From positions 1 through 64,000 of the forward strand of contig USHN01000001.1 in the NCBI GenBank assembly GCA_900554515.1: a DNA stretch of 64,000 bases, in the 5' to 3' direction. The notes beneath the pieces are model-generated. The model was not told the DNA's origin. It worked only from the letters and a program-made list of their open reading frames with translations, and did not search any database. A program made the position numbers and the translations under genes. Position 1 is the first letter of the stretch, and every line of letters begins with the position of its first letter. The stretch is from an uncultured Acidaminococcus sp. Lineage in GTDB: Bacteria > Bacillota > Negativicutes > Acidaminococcales > Acidaminococcaceae. Below, piece by piece: positions 1-8,486 of this stretch.

Positions 1-54
1 CGACGATCTCCGCCGTGACAGGGCGGCATTCTAAACCAACTGAACTACTGGGCC
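1..54 (-). tRNA. tRNA-Asp(GTC), 3' end cut by window edge
   Basis: Read on the minus strand, the sequence begins with the acceptor strand GGCCCAG, followed by a D-arm and an anticodon stem CCGCC/GGCGG closing the loop CTGTCAC. The anticodon GTC (complement at 17-19) decodes Asp. The T-arm and 3' acceptor strand lie beyond base 1, so the gene is partial. A sigma-70-type promoter lies just upstream. Confidence 0.93.
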
Positions 55-87
55 AATATGCGGCGCCTACGCAGCGCCGACTTACAT

Positions 88-117
88 AGTATACGATAGA
101 TGAACTGGATCCGTCAA
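88..117 (-). promoter_or_regulatory. Promoter of tRNA-Asp
   Basis: On the minus strand a -35 box TTGACG (112-117) and a -10 box TATACT (88-93) are separated by 18 bases and point into the tRNA. A short GGCGC/GCGCC hairpin (62-78) sits between promoter and tRNA. Confidence 0.6.
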
Positions 118-125
118 GTGTTTTT

Positions 126-1469
126 TCAGGCCATTTCCTTCCGGACGACTTCTGCAATGGCTTCGCAGATGGTATCCAGCTCTGCCTGGTTGGGGCCTTG
201 GGCCATAATCCGGATAAGTGGTTCGGTGCCGCTGGCCCGTACCAAAACCTGCCCATCCTCGCCTAATTTTTGGGTATAGGTTTGGATAACGTCACAGATA
301 GCAGGGTTTTCCTCCCAGCCGTTTTTATCTTTTACCCGGACATTCAAAAGCACCTGGGGATATTTCACCATCAAGGCTCCCAGTTGGGACAGTGTCCGGT
401 TATGCCGGACCAGGGTCCCCAGCAGTTTTACGGCGGTCATCATGCCATCGCCTGTGCGCACCAAATCCCCAAAAATAATATGCCCGCTTTGTTCTCCGCC
501 CAGCTTATAATCATTGCGCAGCATTTCTTCCAGCACATAGCGGTCCCCAACAGCGGTTTTAACCGTATGGCCCCCATGTTCCCGCATGGCTTTGTGAAGG
601 CCTACGTTGCTCATCACCGTGGTTACCAGCATATTGTCTTTGAGTTTCCCCTGCCGCATCAGTTCCAGGGCGCAGATCAGCATAATCTGGTCCCCGTCCA
701 GCACCTGCCCGTTTTCATCCACGGCCAGACAGCGGTCGGCATCTCCGTCATTGGCAATCCCACAGTCGGCGCCCACTTCCACCACTTTTTTCTGGAGCGC
801 TTCCAGATGGGTAGAGCCGCAGCCGTTGTTAATGTTGATACCATTGGGTTCATGGAAAATAGGAATTACCCTGGCTCCCAAGTGCCGGAGAATGGAGGGA
901 GCAATATCACTATTGGCACCATTGGCGCAATCCATCACCACGGTAAGGCCATTTAGCTTTGCATCCGCACTGTCCACAATGTGCTGCACATACAAAGCCC
1001 CCATATCCGTTTCCCGGATGACCCGGCCTAAATTACTGCCAATCCTGGTTTTCGTATAATCAATGGGTTGCCTGACCAATGCTTCAATTTCATCTTCCAC
1101 TGCATCGGGCAGCTTATACCCGGTGCGGGCAAAAAATTTAATACCGTTATCCTCAAAAGGATTATGGGAGGCAGAAATCACAATGCCTGCATTGGCTTGC
1201 AGCGCTTCTGTGAGATAGGAAACGGCCGGTGTGGGAATCACGTCCAATAGATGGGCATTGCCGCCTGCTGAGCAGATACCTGCTGCCAGTGCGGCTTCCA
1301 GCATGGTTCCGGACAGACGGGTATCCCGCCCGATGAGAATCTTGGGCGTTTTCACTTCCCGTCCAAAGTACAGGGCGGCTGCTCTGCCCAATTTATATGC
1401 CAACTCCGCATTCAGTACCGGCCCATTGGCCACACCACGGACACCGTCCGTCCCAAACATTCGCGCCAT
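126..1469 (-). CDS. glmM: Phosphoglucosamine mutase GlmM
   Basis: GlmM converts glucosamine-6-phosphate to glucosamine-1-phosphate on the way to UDP-GlcNAc for peptidoglycan and lipid A. The 447-residue length is normal for the family. The phosphoserine loop SASHNP is present with Ser101, the metal-binding loop DGDADR is at 241-246 (Asp241, 243, 245), and the C-terminal phosphate-binding RASGTEP motif is visible. The start is ATG behind a GGAGGG site. The gene begins 31 bases after hisIE in the same direction with no terminator between them, so it probably shares the his transcript. That is an unusual pairing and could simply be chance proximity. Confidence 0.97.
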   Translation of the reverse strand: MARMFGTDGVRGVANGPVLNAELAYKLGRAAALYFGREVKTPKILIGRDTRLSGTMLEAALAAGICSAGGNAHLLDVIPTPAVSYLTEALQANAGIVISASHNPFEDNGIKFFARTGYKLPDAVEDEIEALVRQPIDYTKTRIGSNLGRVIRETDMGALYVQHIVDSADAKLNGLTVVMDCANGANSDIAPSILRHLGARVIPIFHEPNGININNGCGSTHLEALQKKVVEVGADCGIANDGDADRCLAVDENGQVLDGDQIMLICALELMRQGKLKDNMLVTTVMSNVGLHKAMREHGGHTVKTAVGDRYVLEEMLRNDYKLGGEQSGHIIFGDLVRTGDGMMTAVKLLGTLVRHNRTLSQLGALMVKYPQVLLNVRVKDKNGWEENPAICDVIQTYTQKLGEDGQVLVRASGTEPLIRIMAQGPNQAELDTICEAIAEVVRKEMA

Positions 1470-1500
1470 GAGAACCCTCCAGGTTGTAAGATTTATGCTG

Positions 1501-2148
1501 TTATTTTTCCATTTCTACCTTACGGCCCGCCATTTCCACCAGCATTTCGCCGGGCGTAATATTATGGTAGGCTAACAGTACTAAGCAATGATACCATAAA
1601 TCCCCCATCTCGTAAACCACCCCGTCAGCGTCGCTGTTTTTAGACGCCAGCAGGGTTTTGGTCACGTTCTGGCCCAATTTTTCCAAGAGGGTATCCTGAC
1701 TTCCGGCAGGCAGCTGTTTCTCCCCGCCAGCAGGAGCTTCCCGCTTTTTGATCTGGCGATACAGGGCATCCATCACCTGGGGCAGGTCCTGCTGCGCCAC
1801 AGGTAGGCTCTCTCCACTGGCGCTGTTCCACAACGGATTAAAAAAGCAGGAGTAATGTCCGGTATGGCAGGCGGCTCCGGTCTGCTCCGCTTTAATAAGA
1901 AGGGTATCTCCATCACAGTCATAAGTAATGCTCATGACTTTTTGGAAATGCCCGCTGGTAGCGCCTTTGTTCCACAGCTCCTGCCGGCTGCGGCTCCAGA
2001 ACCAGGTATAGCCGGTTTCCACTGTACGCTGCAGGCTTTCCCGGTTCATATAGGCCAGCATCAGCACCTGATCCGTTTTGCAATCCTGCACAATGGCAGG
2101 AATTAATCCTTTTTCATCAAATTTCAATTGACTGTAGTCGATTTTCAT
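1501..2148 (-). CDS. hisI: Bifunctional phosphoribosyl-AMP cyclohydrolase / phosphoribosyl-ATP pyrophosphatase (HisIE)
   Basis: The gene encodes two successive activities of histidine biosynthesis in one 215-residue chain. The N-terminal HisI domain (about 1-110) shows the conserved WFWSRSR segment and the Zn-ligand cysteines in YDCDGD and ACHTGHYSC. The C-terminal HisE helical domain (about 120-205) carries the [14 protein letters not shown] helix. The ATG overlaps the hisF stop in an ATGA, which indicates translational coupling. It is the last his gene before glmM. Confidence 0.96.
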   Translation of the reverse strand: MKIDYSQLKFDEKGLIPAIVQDCKTDQVLMLAYMNRESLQRTVETGYTWFWSRSRQELWNKGATSGHFQKVMSITYDCDGDTLLIKAEQTGAACHTGHYSCFFNPLWNSASGESLPVAQQDLPQVMDALYRQIKKREAPAGGEKQLPAGSQDTLLEKLGQNVTKTLLASKNSDADGVVYEMGDLWYHCLVLLAYHNITPGEMLVEMAGRKVEMEK

Positions 2149-2903
2149 AGCCGCACTTCCACGCCCCTTTCCCGCAAATATTCCTTGACCTGCCGTATGG
2201 TAAAGCTGCCATAGTGAAACACCGAGGCCGCCAGTGCCGCATCGGCTTTGCCAACGGTCAGGACTTCATAAAAATCTTCCAATCGGCCAGCACCGCCGGA
2301 AGCAATCACCGGCACGGGGACAGCTTCTGCCACAGCCCGGGTCAAAGGAATGTCAAACCCGTCTTTGGTACCATCCGCATCCATACTGGTGAGAAGAATT
2401 TCTCCTGCGCCCAGGGACACAGCTTTTTTCACCCAGTCCAGCGCATCCAAGCCGGTAGGTGTATGCCCTCCATGAATATACACTTCCCAGGAATTTTCAC
2501 TCCTGCGTTTGGCGTCCACGGCGAGGACCATACACTGGTTGCCAAAAGCTTCCGCTCCTTTGCGTAGCAAATCAGGATTTTTCACTGCCGCAGAATTCAG
2601 GCTGGTTTTATCAGCGCCCGCCAGTAAAACAGCACGCATATCTTCAATGGAAGTAATGCCGCCGCCAACCGTTAACGGCATAAACACTTCCCGTGCGGTT
2701 TTTTCTATGGTTTTGACCATGGATTTGCGTTTTTCCAAAGAAGCGGTAATATCCAGGAAAACCAGCTCATCCGCCTGTTCTTTTTCATACAGGGAAGCCA
2801 GCTCCACCGGGTCTCCGGCATCCCGCAGCTGCACAAAATTAGTGCCTTTCACCACCCTGCCATCTTTGACGTCCAGGCAGGGTATGATTCGTTTAGTCAG
2901 CAT
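2145..2903 (-). CDS. hisF: Imidazole glycerol phosphate synthase cyclase subunit HisF
   Basis: HisF is a TIM barrel that uses ammonia from HisH to make imidazole glycerol phosphate and AICAR. The chain starts [12 protein letters not shown], with the catalytic Asp in [13 protein letters not shown], and the phosphate-binding loops VGGGI and ASGGAG are present. An in-frame upstream extension exists, but the AAGGAGG site and family alignment fix the ATG at 2903. The gene overlaps the hisA end by 11 bases and the hisIE start by 4. Confidence 0.97.
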   Translation of the reverse strand: MLTKRIIPCLDVKDGRVVKGTNFVQLRDAGDPVELASLYEKEQADELVFLDITASLEKRKSMVKTIEKTAREVFMPLTVGGGITSIEDMRAVLLAGADKTSLNSAAVKNPDLLRKGAEAFGNQCMVLAVDAKRRSENSWEVYIHGGHTPTGLDALDWVKKAVSLGAGEILLTSMDADGTKDGFDIPLTRAVAEAVPVPVIASGGAGRLEDFYEVLTVGKADAALAASVFHYGSFTIRQVKEYLRERGVEVRL

Positions 2904-3633
2904 CCTGTTCCTCCTTGGCCAGGCGTACCGCATCCGCAAGGGTTATGGCTCCCGTATAAAGGGCCTTGCCGATAATGCAGCCTTCCACGCCATAAGGCTC
3001 CGCTTTTTTGACAACTTTGAGGTCAGCCAACCCCGCTACCCCGCCGCTTGCTGTCACAGGGATCCCAGCGGCCTTAGCCACAGCGATCGTTTCTTCCGGA
3101 TTTACCCCTGTCAGCGTCCCGTCCCGGGCGATGTCGGTGTAAATAATCCGGGCCACACCGGCTTTTGCCATGGCTTTAGCCAAATTTGCGGCTGCCATTT
3201 GACCGCTTTTTTCCCAGCCTTCCACGGCGACGATACCATTTTTGGCATCAATCCCCGCCACAATTCTTCCCGGATATTTCTGCGCCACTTTTTCCACAAA
3301 CTTTGGATTTTTAACTGCGATACTGCCCAAAATGACCTGATGCAGTCCTAACGCCAAAAGCTGCTCCACCTGTTCCTGTGTCCGGATGCCGCCCCCCAAT
3401 TCCACAGGAATCGTGCTGTTTTGCAAAATAGCTTTGATCGCAGGAAGATTTTTGCTCTCCCCGGCAAGCGCTCCATCCAAATCCACCACATGGATGGCAT
3501 CTGCTCCGCCGCTAGACCACGCCCGGGCCATGGCCCCCGGATTATCACTGTATACGGTTTCTTTAGCAAAATCGCCTTTCAAAAGGCGGACGCAGCGCCC
3601 TCCCCGCAGGTCAATGGCTGGATAGATGTTCAT
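2893..3633 (-). CDS. hisA: ProFAR isomerase HisA
   Basis: HisA is a TIM-barrel isomerase (1-(5-phosphoribosyl)-5-[(5-phosphoribosylamino)methylideneamino]imidazole-4-carboxamide isomerase). The start [17 protein letters not shown], the GGGIR phosphate loop and the second half [13 protein letters not shown] are typical, and the 246 residues are family length. A GTG lies three codons upstream, but the ATG at 3633 overlaps the hisH stop (ATGA) and is better spaced from its GGAG site. Confidence 0.97.
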   Translation of the reverse strand: MNIYPAIDLRGGRCVRLLKGDFAKETVYSDNPGAMARAWSSGGADAIHVVDLDGALAGESKNLPAIKAILQNSTIPVELGGGIRTQEQVEQLLALGLHQVILGSIAVKNPKFVEKVAQKYPGRIVAGIDAKNGIVAVEGWEKSGQMAAANLAKAMAKAGVARIIYTDIARDGTLTGVNPEETIAVAKAAGIPVTASGGVAGLADLKVVKKAEPYGVEGCIIGKALYTGAITLADAVRLAKEEQDAD

Positions 3634-4244
3634 GGTACCCACTCCTTAAACGCTTTCAGCATAGCAAGCCCCACGGCAGAAGATTTTTCCGGATGGAACT
3701 GAAATCCCTGCACGCTGCCACGCCCCACGCTGGCAGTAACGGTCGTGCCATAGTCACAGACGCTGGTCACAAGCGTTTGATCCTGGGGCACTGCATGATA
3801 GCTGTGGACAAAATATACATACTTCCCATCAGCATCCTGCAGTAATGGAGATTGGGTTTTCGTATGCAGGGCATTCCAGCCCATGTGGGGGATTTTGCAA
3901 GGCGTCACGATTTTTTTTACCTGCCCCTTAAAATATCCCAGCCCTGTCACGCCGGGGGATTCTTCGCTGCTCTCAAACAGGAGCTGCAAGCCCAGGCAGA
4001 TACCCAAGAACGGTTTCCCGCTGTGGAGTGCGTCCTGTACCACCGGTTCCAGGCCTTTTCCCCGCAGGGTTTCCATGCAATCTCCAAAAGCGCCCACTCC
4101 GGGCAAAATCATCCGGGGCGCTGCGGCAATCACCTGGGGATCCGCAGAAATAACAGGTGTTGCCCCCACTTTTACCAGGCCGTTATACACCGAATGAAGG
4201 TTGCCCCTGCCATAATCGATGATAACAATGGTATTGTCATCCAT
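3630..4244 (-). CDS. hisH: Imidazole glycerol phosphate synthase glutaminase subunit HisH
   Basis: HisH is a class I glutamine amidotransferase that feeds ammonia to HisF. The nucleophile elbow GICLGLQLL (Cys about 83) and the His-Glu pair in QFHPEKS are present. The start could be GTG at 4247 or ATG at 4244; the ATG shares its A with the hisB stop (TGATG) and is preferred. The gene ends inside the hisA start. Confidence 0.96.
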   Translation of the reverse strand: MDDNTIVIIDYGRGNLHSVYNGLVKVGATPVISADPQVIAAAPRMILPGVGAFGDCMETLRGKGLEPVVQDALHSGKPFLGICLGLQLLFESSEESPGVTGLGYFKGQVKKIVTPCKIPHMGWNALHTKTQSPLLQDADGKYVYFVHSYHAVPQDQTLVTSVCDYGTTVTASVGRGSVQGFQFHPEKSSAVGLAMLKAFKEWVP

Positions 4245-4828
4245 CACAGGGCCCCCTTGCTGCTCATCACCCCATGCACCCGGGGGTCTTTCGCCACGGC
4301 AATGTCCATAGCCCGGGCCACGCCTTTAAAAATGGCTTCCAGCATATGGTGTACGTTGTTGCCATAGAGTAAGTTGACATGAAGTGTCAGTCCGCTTTCC
4401 ATGGACAGCGCCCGGAAAAATTCTTCGGCCATTTCCACATCCATTACACCCAGCCGCACTTTGGGAATCTCCGCATGCCATACCAAAAAAGGCCGTCCGG
4501 AAAAATCCAGCGCAATCTGGGCCAGTGCTTCATCCATGGGGAGCAAGTGGCTTCCATAGCGGTGAATCCCGGCTTTATCTCCCAAAGCCTGCCGCAGTGC
4601 TTTACCTAAAGCAAGGCCCACATCTTCAATGTTGTGATGGGAATCCACTTCCAGATCGCCTTTAGCCTTAACAGTAAGATCCATAAAAGAATGGACTGCC
4701 AAAAGGGTCAGCATATGATCAAAAAAGCCAATCCCTGTAGCAATCTCTGCTTTACCCGTACCGTCCAGATTAAGCCGGACGGACACCTGGGTTTCTTTGG
4801 TATTGCGCTCTACAAATCCTTCCCGCAT
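4244..4828 (-). CDS. hisB: Imidazoleglycerol-phosphate dehydratase HisB
   Basis: This is the monofunctional, 194-residue HisB without the histidinol-phosphate phosphatase domain found in enterobacteria. The metal-binding motif DSHHNIEDVG (His64, His65, Glu68, Asp69) and the second-half HHMLEAIFKG are clear. The ATG follows a GGAGGG site two bases after the hisC stop. A separate histidinol-phosphatase must be encoded elsewhere, since none is visible here. Confidence 0.97.
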   Translation of the reverse strand: MREGFVERNTKETQVSVRLNLDGTGKAEIATGIGFFDHMLTLLAVHSFMDLTVKAKGDLEVDSHHNIEDVGLALGKALRQALGDKAGIHRYGSHLLPMDEALAQIALDFSGRPFLVWHAEIPKVRLGVMDVEMAEEFFRALSMESGLTLHVNLLYGNNVHHMLEAIFKGVARAMDIAVAKDPRVHGVMSSKGAL

Positions 4829-4830
4829 GC

Positions 4831-5994
4831 TTATCCCTCCCCGTTTTGCAGTACGCTGCGGATACCTGCAATAATCCGTGCATTTTCTTCATCCGTGCCT
4901 ACGGTGATACGCAGGGCTCCTGGCAGCAGGGGATGCTGGGAAAAATCCCGCACCAGAATTTTTTCCTGCAAAAGTGCGTGAAATAAATAGCTGCCGGTTG
5001 CTTTGGCTTTTTCGTCATGTGCCAGGCTACCAGCCCCTGATTTTGCGCCCAAGTTCTCCAGTACCGCACCTTGGGGCTGCACCAAAAGGAAATTGGTGGC
5101 GCTGGGCAGAACTTTAAAGCCCAGTTTTTGCAGATTTTCCGCTAGATACTTACGCCCCTTGATCACAGCCTGTACCCGCCCCTGCAGCACGCCGGGGAGC
5201 TGGAATAACGTTTCTGCCGCCATGAGGGAAAATCCATTGACGGTATAGGGGAGCAGGACTTTTTTCAGTACTTGTATCACTTCTGGGCTCCCCACCCCGT
5301 AGCCGATACGGAGATTGGCCAGGCCATAGGCTTTGGAAAAAGTTTTCAGCACCAGTAAATTATCCACCTGATTTACCAGATCCAGCGTAGAAATTTCTGT
5401 CACGGTCCCTTCTTCCACCGCAAAATCCATATAGGCCTCATCCATCACCACCGGGCAGTCCACCTGGCGGATGATTTTTTCCATGTCGGTCTTTCCCGTA
5501 AAGGTGCCTGTAGGATTATTGGGATTGCAGATGATCAAAAGAGAAGGCTGCTGCTTTTTGCAAAAGGCGATAACTGCATCCGGATCCACCAGTTCTTCTT
5601 CGGTTAGAGAAAAACAAGCCGGCTCGCTGTCTGCCAAAACAGCATAGGTCTGGTACATGGAAAAAGAAGGAACCGGAACAGCAATTTTCCGACCCTTGCC
5701 GCCAAAGGCATAGCATACCTTTTCCAAAAGTTCGCTGGACCCATTGCCCACTACGACCTGCTCCGGGGCGATTCCTAATGTTTTCCCAATCGCTGCCGAC
5801 AAATCTTCCCCGTGCATAGGAGGATACCGGTTAAAGGCATGATCCGCCGTCCGGCTTTGCAGCGCATGCATAACTTCCGGCGGCTGGTTCCAGTTGGTTT
5901 CATTGGCATTGACAATAATATTCGCATCAGGCACTGTTTCTACCTGATAGTCCTCTATCCGGGCCAATGTATCCCGGGCAAGTATGCGGCTCAT
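4831..5994 (-). CDS. hisC: Histidinol-phosphate aminotransferase HisC
   Basis: HisC is a PLP-dependent fold-type I transaminase. The PLP lysine is Lys221 in SKAYGLANLRIG, preceded by the NPNNPTG and MDEAYMDF motifs. The chain is 387 residues, longer than the roughly 350-360 usual for the family. The extra length is mostly a 20-25-residue insertion after FLLVQPQG, rich in Gly, Ala and Lys, before the conserved KILVRDF. The ATG follows a GGGGG site. The gene sits directly after hisG, where hisD lies in many his operons. Confidence 0.96.
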   Translation of the reverse strand: MSRILARDTLARIEDYQVETVPDANIIVNANETNWNQPPEVMHALQSRTADHAFNRYPPMHGEDLSAAIGKTLGIAPEQVVVGNGSSELLEKVCYAFGGKGRKIAVPVPSFSMYQTYAVLADSEPACFSLTEEELVDPDAVIAFCKKQQPSLLIICNPNNPTGTFTGKTDMEKIIRQVDCPVVMDEAYMDFAVEEGTVTEISTLDLVNQVDNLLVLKTFSKAYGLANLRIGYGVGSPEVIQVLKKVLLPYTVNGFSLMAAETLFQLPGVLQGRVQAVIKGRKYLAENLQKLGFKVLPSATNFLLVQPQGAVLENLGAKSGAGSLAHDEKAKATGSYLFHALLQEKILVRDFSQHPLLPGALRITVGTDEENARIIAGIRSVLQNGEG

Positions 5995-6016
5995 TTCTAT
6001 TCCCCCTCATTACTTC

Positions 6017-6667
6017 CTACTGCGGTGCTTCTTCCCTAAGGACCTTCTGCAAATCCCGCACCAGTTTTTTAATGCGTTCGTACTGCATTTTAAAGCTGAC
6101 CTTGTTGGCAATCAGCCGGGCCGTACTGGGATACACCGTAGCAATCTCTTTCAGCTTATTTTCCCGGATCGTCCGCCCGGTCTGTACAATATCCACAATG
6201 GATTCGCTGAGCCCCACGATGGGAGCCAGTTCAATAGAACCATTGAGCTTGACGATCTCCATCTGCATCCCCAGCTGTTCAAAAAAGCGGGAAGCCGAAT
6301 GGGGATATTTGGTCGCCACCCGGGTATGGGCATAGTCGGTGATTTTGGGCAATGCCTTGGCTTCCGGCACGGCCATCATCAAATGACAGGCCCCATACCC
6401 CATATTCAGCAGTTCATATACGTCCTTATTTTCCTCGTTCAGCACATCCTTGCCGATGATACCGATATCCGCAGCACCGTATTCCACATAGGTGGGCAGA
6501 TCCATGGTTTTGACGATGATAAATTTTACCTTGGTGTCTTCGTTGGCAATGACCAGCTTCCGGGAATCTTCTACCACATTATCCGCAGCATAGCCGACTT
6601 TAGCCAAAAGTTCCACCGATTGGGCAAAGAGTTTCCCCTTAGGCAGTGCGATTGTTAAATACTCCAT
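6017..6667 (-). CDS. hisG: ATP phosphoribosyltransferase, short form HisG
   Basis: HisG is the committed step of histidine biosynthesis, joining ATP and PRPP. At 216 residues it is the short form, lacking the C-terminal allosteric domain and therefore needing HisZ, which is encoded immediately upstream. The N-terminal LTIALPKGKLF and the ADIGIIGKDVL and SESIVDIVQTG loops are characteristic. The ATG follows AAAAGG at the usual distance. Confidence 0.97.
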   Translation of the reverse strand: MEYLTIALPKGKLFAQSVELLAKVGYAADNVVEDSRKLVIANEDTKVKFIIVKTMDLPTYVEYGAADIGIIGKDVLNEENKDVYELLNMGYGACHLMMAVPEAKALPKITDYAHTRVATKYPHSASRFFEQLGMQMEIVKLNGSIELAPIVGLSESIVDIVQTGRTIRENKLKEIATVYPSTARLIANKVSFKMQYERIKKLVRDLQKVLREEAPQ

Positions 6668-6679
6668 CCTTTTGGCCCC

Positions 6680-7852
6680 CTATCCTACGTATGTAACGGC
6701 TTCGCAGCGGCTGTCCCGGCAGGCTTTGGCCGCCTCTTCCGGCGTCATAGCCCGGGTTGCCACTTTTACACTCTTGCCGCGGCTACGCAGTTCCATCGCC
6801 TTTTTCACGGCTTCATCCTGCAGGCCAGGTCCCCACGCAATAAAAATATCCCAGGTAGATGTGTCGCTCCAGCGTCCATCCCGGCGCAGCGACAAAATAA
6901 TCCGGTCAATCCCCATGGCAAAGCCGGTAGCCGGTGCCGGCGCTCCAAAGGCTTCCATCATGTGGTCATAGCGTCCGCCGCCGCAAATATTAAATCCTAC
7001 CTGAGGGGCATAGGCTTCAAAAACCATCCCCGTATAGTAATTAAAATTGTGGATCAGGGATAAATCAAAGGACAAATACTCTCCCACGCCGTAGGCATCC
7101 GCCAGGCGGTAAATATCCTTTAGGTTTTTCAGGGCTTTTTGGCACGTTTCGCTTTTAATGCGTTTGCTCAAACGTCCTAAAATTTCCACCCCGCCCTGCA
7201 GGTACAGCAGTTCCCGGAAGAGACTCTGCATTGGTTCCGGGATAAAGTGGTCCGCCGCTTCTTCCAGGCCCACTGCATTGTGTGTCAATATCATCTGGCG
7301 GACAAATTCCTCTTTTTCGCCGCTTAGGCCTGCTTCCTGCAAAAGGCCGGCCACAAATCCGCTGTGCCCTACGCTGATAATAAAGTTTTTTAAGCCCGCT
7401 GCTTTCAGGCTTTCTACTGCAAGCGCCAACACTTCCGCATCGGCCATAGGAGATGCGGCCCCGATAAGTTCTATCCCTGCCTGGGAAAATTCGTTCTGCC
7501 GCCCGGCCTGGGTTTCCTCATGCCGGAATACGTTGGCGATATAAAACAGTCTTTTGATACTCTTGTCGTCCCGCAGCCGGGTCGCTACCATCCGTGCCAG
7601 TGGCGTTGTCATTTCGCTGCGCAGCATAAGCGTCCGGTTATCCATCCCGATAAACTGCATGCTTTCGCTGGTAATCCCGGCGCCGCTTAGAGCAAAAGTA
7701 TCCGCATATTCAAACGTCGGCGTAATGGCTTCATCATAGCCCCAGGACAAAAAATTCTGGGCAATTTTATCTTCAATGACACGTTTGGTCCGGGCCTCCC
7801 CCGGGAGATAATCTTTGGTTCCATAAGGGAGCCGCAGTACCTGATTATTCAT
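6680..7852 (-). CDS. hisZ: ATP phosphoribosyltransferase regulatory subunit HisZ
   Basis: HisZ is a histidyl-tRNA-synthetase paralogue that forms a hetero-octamer with short HisG and senses histidine. The 390-residue chain opens with a class II synthetase-like PYGTKDYLPGEA, has motif 2-like ANVFRHEETQAGRQNEF, and motif 3-like GFAMGIDRIILSL. It lacks the anticodon-binding domain expected of a true HisRS. It overlaps the end of the upstream regulator gene by 8 bases. Confidence 0.95.
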   Translation of the reverse strand: MNNQVLRLPYGTKDYLPGEARTKRVIEDKIAQNFLSWGYDEAITPTFEYADTFALSGAGITSESMQFIGMDNRTLMLRSEMTTPLARMVATRLRDDKSIKRLFYIANVFRHEETQAGRQNEFSQAGIELIGAASPMADAEVLALAVESLKAAGLKNFIISVGHSGFVAGLLQEAGLSGEKEEFVRQMILTHNAVGLEEAADHFIPEPMQSLFRELLYLQGGVEILGRLSKRIKSETCQKALKNLKDIYRLADAYGVGEYLSFDLSLIHNFNYYTGMVFEAYAPQVGFNICGGGRYDHMMEAFGAPAPATGFAMGIDRIILSLRRDGRWSDTSTWDIFIAWGPGLQDEAVKKAMELRSRGKSVKVATRAMTPEEAAKACRDSRCEAVTYVG

Positions 7853-8156
7853 CCGTTTTTTCTCCTTTTAGTTTCTTGAGCCGGGGAATCATGGCCTGAT
7901 AGCCCCCCGCTCCGTAATGCAAGCATCGATTCACCCTGGATACGGTGGTACTGCTGGCGCCCGTATCCTTGACAATCTTGGCATAGTTCTGGCCGGCGTG
8001 AAGACGCACCGCCACTTCCAGTCGCTGACTCAGAGATTTCAGTTCCGTGGGTGTACAAATATCATCCAGGAATGCCCGGGCTTCCTCACAATTTTTTAAC
8101 AGCGTTAATGCCTTTGCCAACCTGTCAAGTTCCCGACCGTTCAATCCTTCCTGCAT
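7845..8156 (-). CDS. yerC: YerC/YecD-family TrpR-like regulator, probable his operon repressor
   Basis: This is a small (103-residue) all-helical TrpR-superfamily protein. The central LTPTELKSLSQRLEVAVRL-like segment and the helix-turn-helix YAKIVKDTGASSTTVSRVNRCL match the YerC/YecD group. The open frame extends upstream, but an AAAGGAG site 7 bases before the ATG at 8156 fixes the start. It is the first gene of the his operon and overlaps hisZ. YerC-like proteins have been proposed as histidine regulators in Firmicutes, and autoregulation of this operon is inferred from position and from the repeat at the promoter. Confidence 0.85.
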   Translation of the reverse strand: MQEGLNGRELDRLAKALTLLKNCEEARAFLDDICTPTELKSLSQRLEVAVRLHAGQNYAKIVKDTGASSTTVSRVNRCLHYGAGGYQAMIPRLKKLKGEKTDE

Positions 8157-8202
8157 CGTATGGCTCCTTTCTTCTTTACAGCCAGTTTTTTTCTGAAGTT
8201 GT

Positions 8203-8237
8203 GTTACTACTTTACTACGATGAAGTGGAAAAGTCAA
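8203..8237 (-). promoter_or_regulatory. his operon promoter with tandem TTACTAC repeat
   Basis: On the minus strand TTGACT (8232-8237) and TAAAGT (8209-8214) are 17 bases apart. The -10 box lies inside two direct copies of TTACTAC (plus-strand reading, 8204-8210 and 8212-8218). A repeat covering the -10 box is a plausible operator for the YerC-like regulator encoded first in the operon; that role is inferred. Confidence 0.6.
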
Positions 8238-8262
8238 TGCTTTCTATTTCCCAGAAAAATGA

Positions 8263-8291
8263 TTGACAATACCCGATTCTTACAGTATGAT
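8263..8291 (+). promoter_or_regulatory. Promoter of metNI
   Basis: A consensus TTGACA (8263-8268) and TATGAT (8286-8291) are separated by 17 bases, immediately upstream of the S-box leader. It is divergent from the his promoter. Confidence 0.8.
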
Positions 8292-8305
8292 TAGTGTCAC
8301 ACGGA

Positions 8306-8412
8306 TTTCATCCAGAGTAACGGAGGGACTGGCCCTATGATGTTACGGCAACCATCCCGGCGTTTACCGGGAACGGTGCTAAGTCCAACAGGATCGGTCC
8401 TGAAAGATGAAA
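8306..8412 (+). promoter_or_regulatory. SAM-I (S-box) riboswitch
   Basis: P1 arms TTTCATC (8306-8312) and GATGAAA (8406-8412) enclose the S-box core: CAGAG, GGAGGGACTGGCCC, the GGCAACC segment, GGTGCTAAGTCC and the closing TGAAAGATGAAAG. The conserved GGAGGGACTGGCCCTATGA string matches the S-box signature. SAM binding is expected to favour the downstream terminator and shut off metNI. Confidence 0.95.
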
Positions 8413-8427
8413 GTGAGCCAATATCTA

Positions 8428-8459
8428 TTTCCTCTTCAGAACCGAAGAGGATTTTTTTA
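8428..8459 (+). terminator. Riboswitch-controlled terminator
   Basis: The hairpin TTTCCTCTTC/GAAGAGGA with loop AGAACC is followed by seven T. It lies between the S-box aptamer and metN and is the expected expression platform. Confidence 0.9.
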
Positions 8460-8486
8460 TGGAATTTATTTTCGGAGGTGACCACC

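Noticed and set aside
8337..8486. N-terminal extension of MetN
   Set aside because: This segment is the S-box riboswitch and its terminator, not coding sequence.
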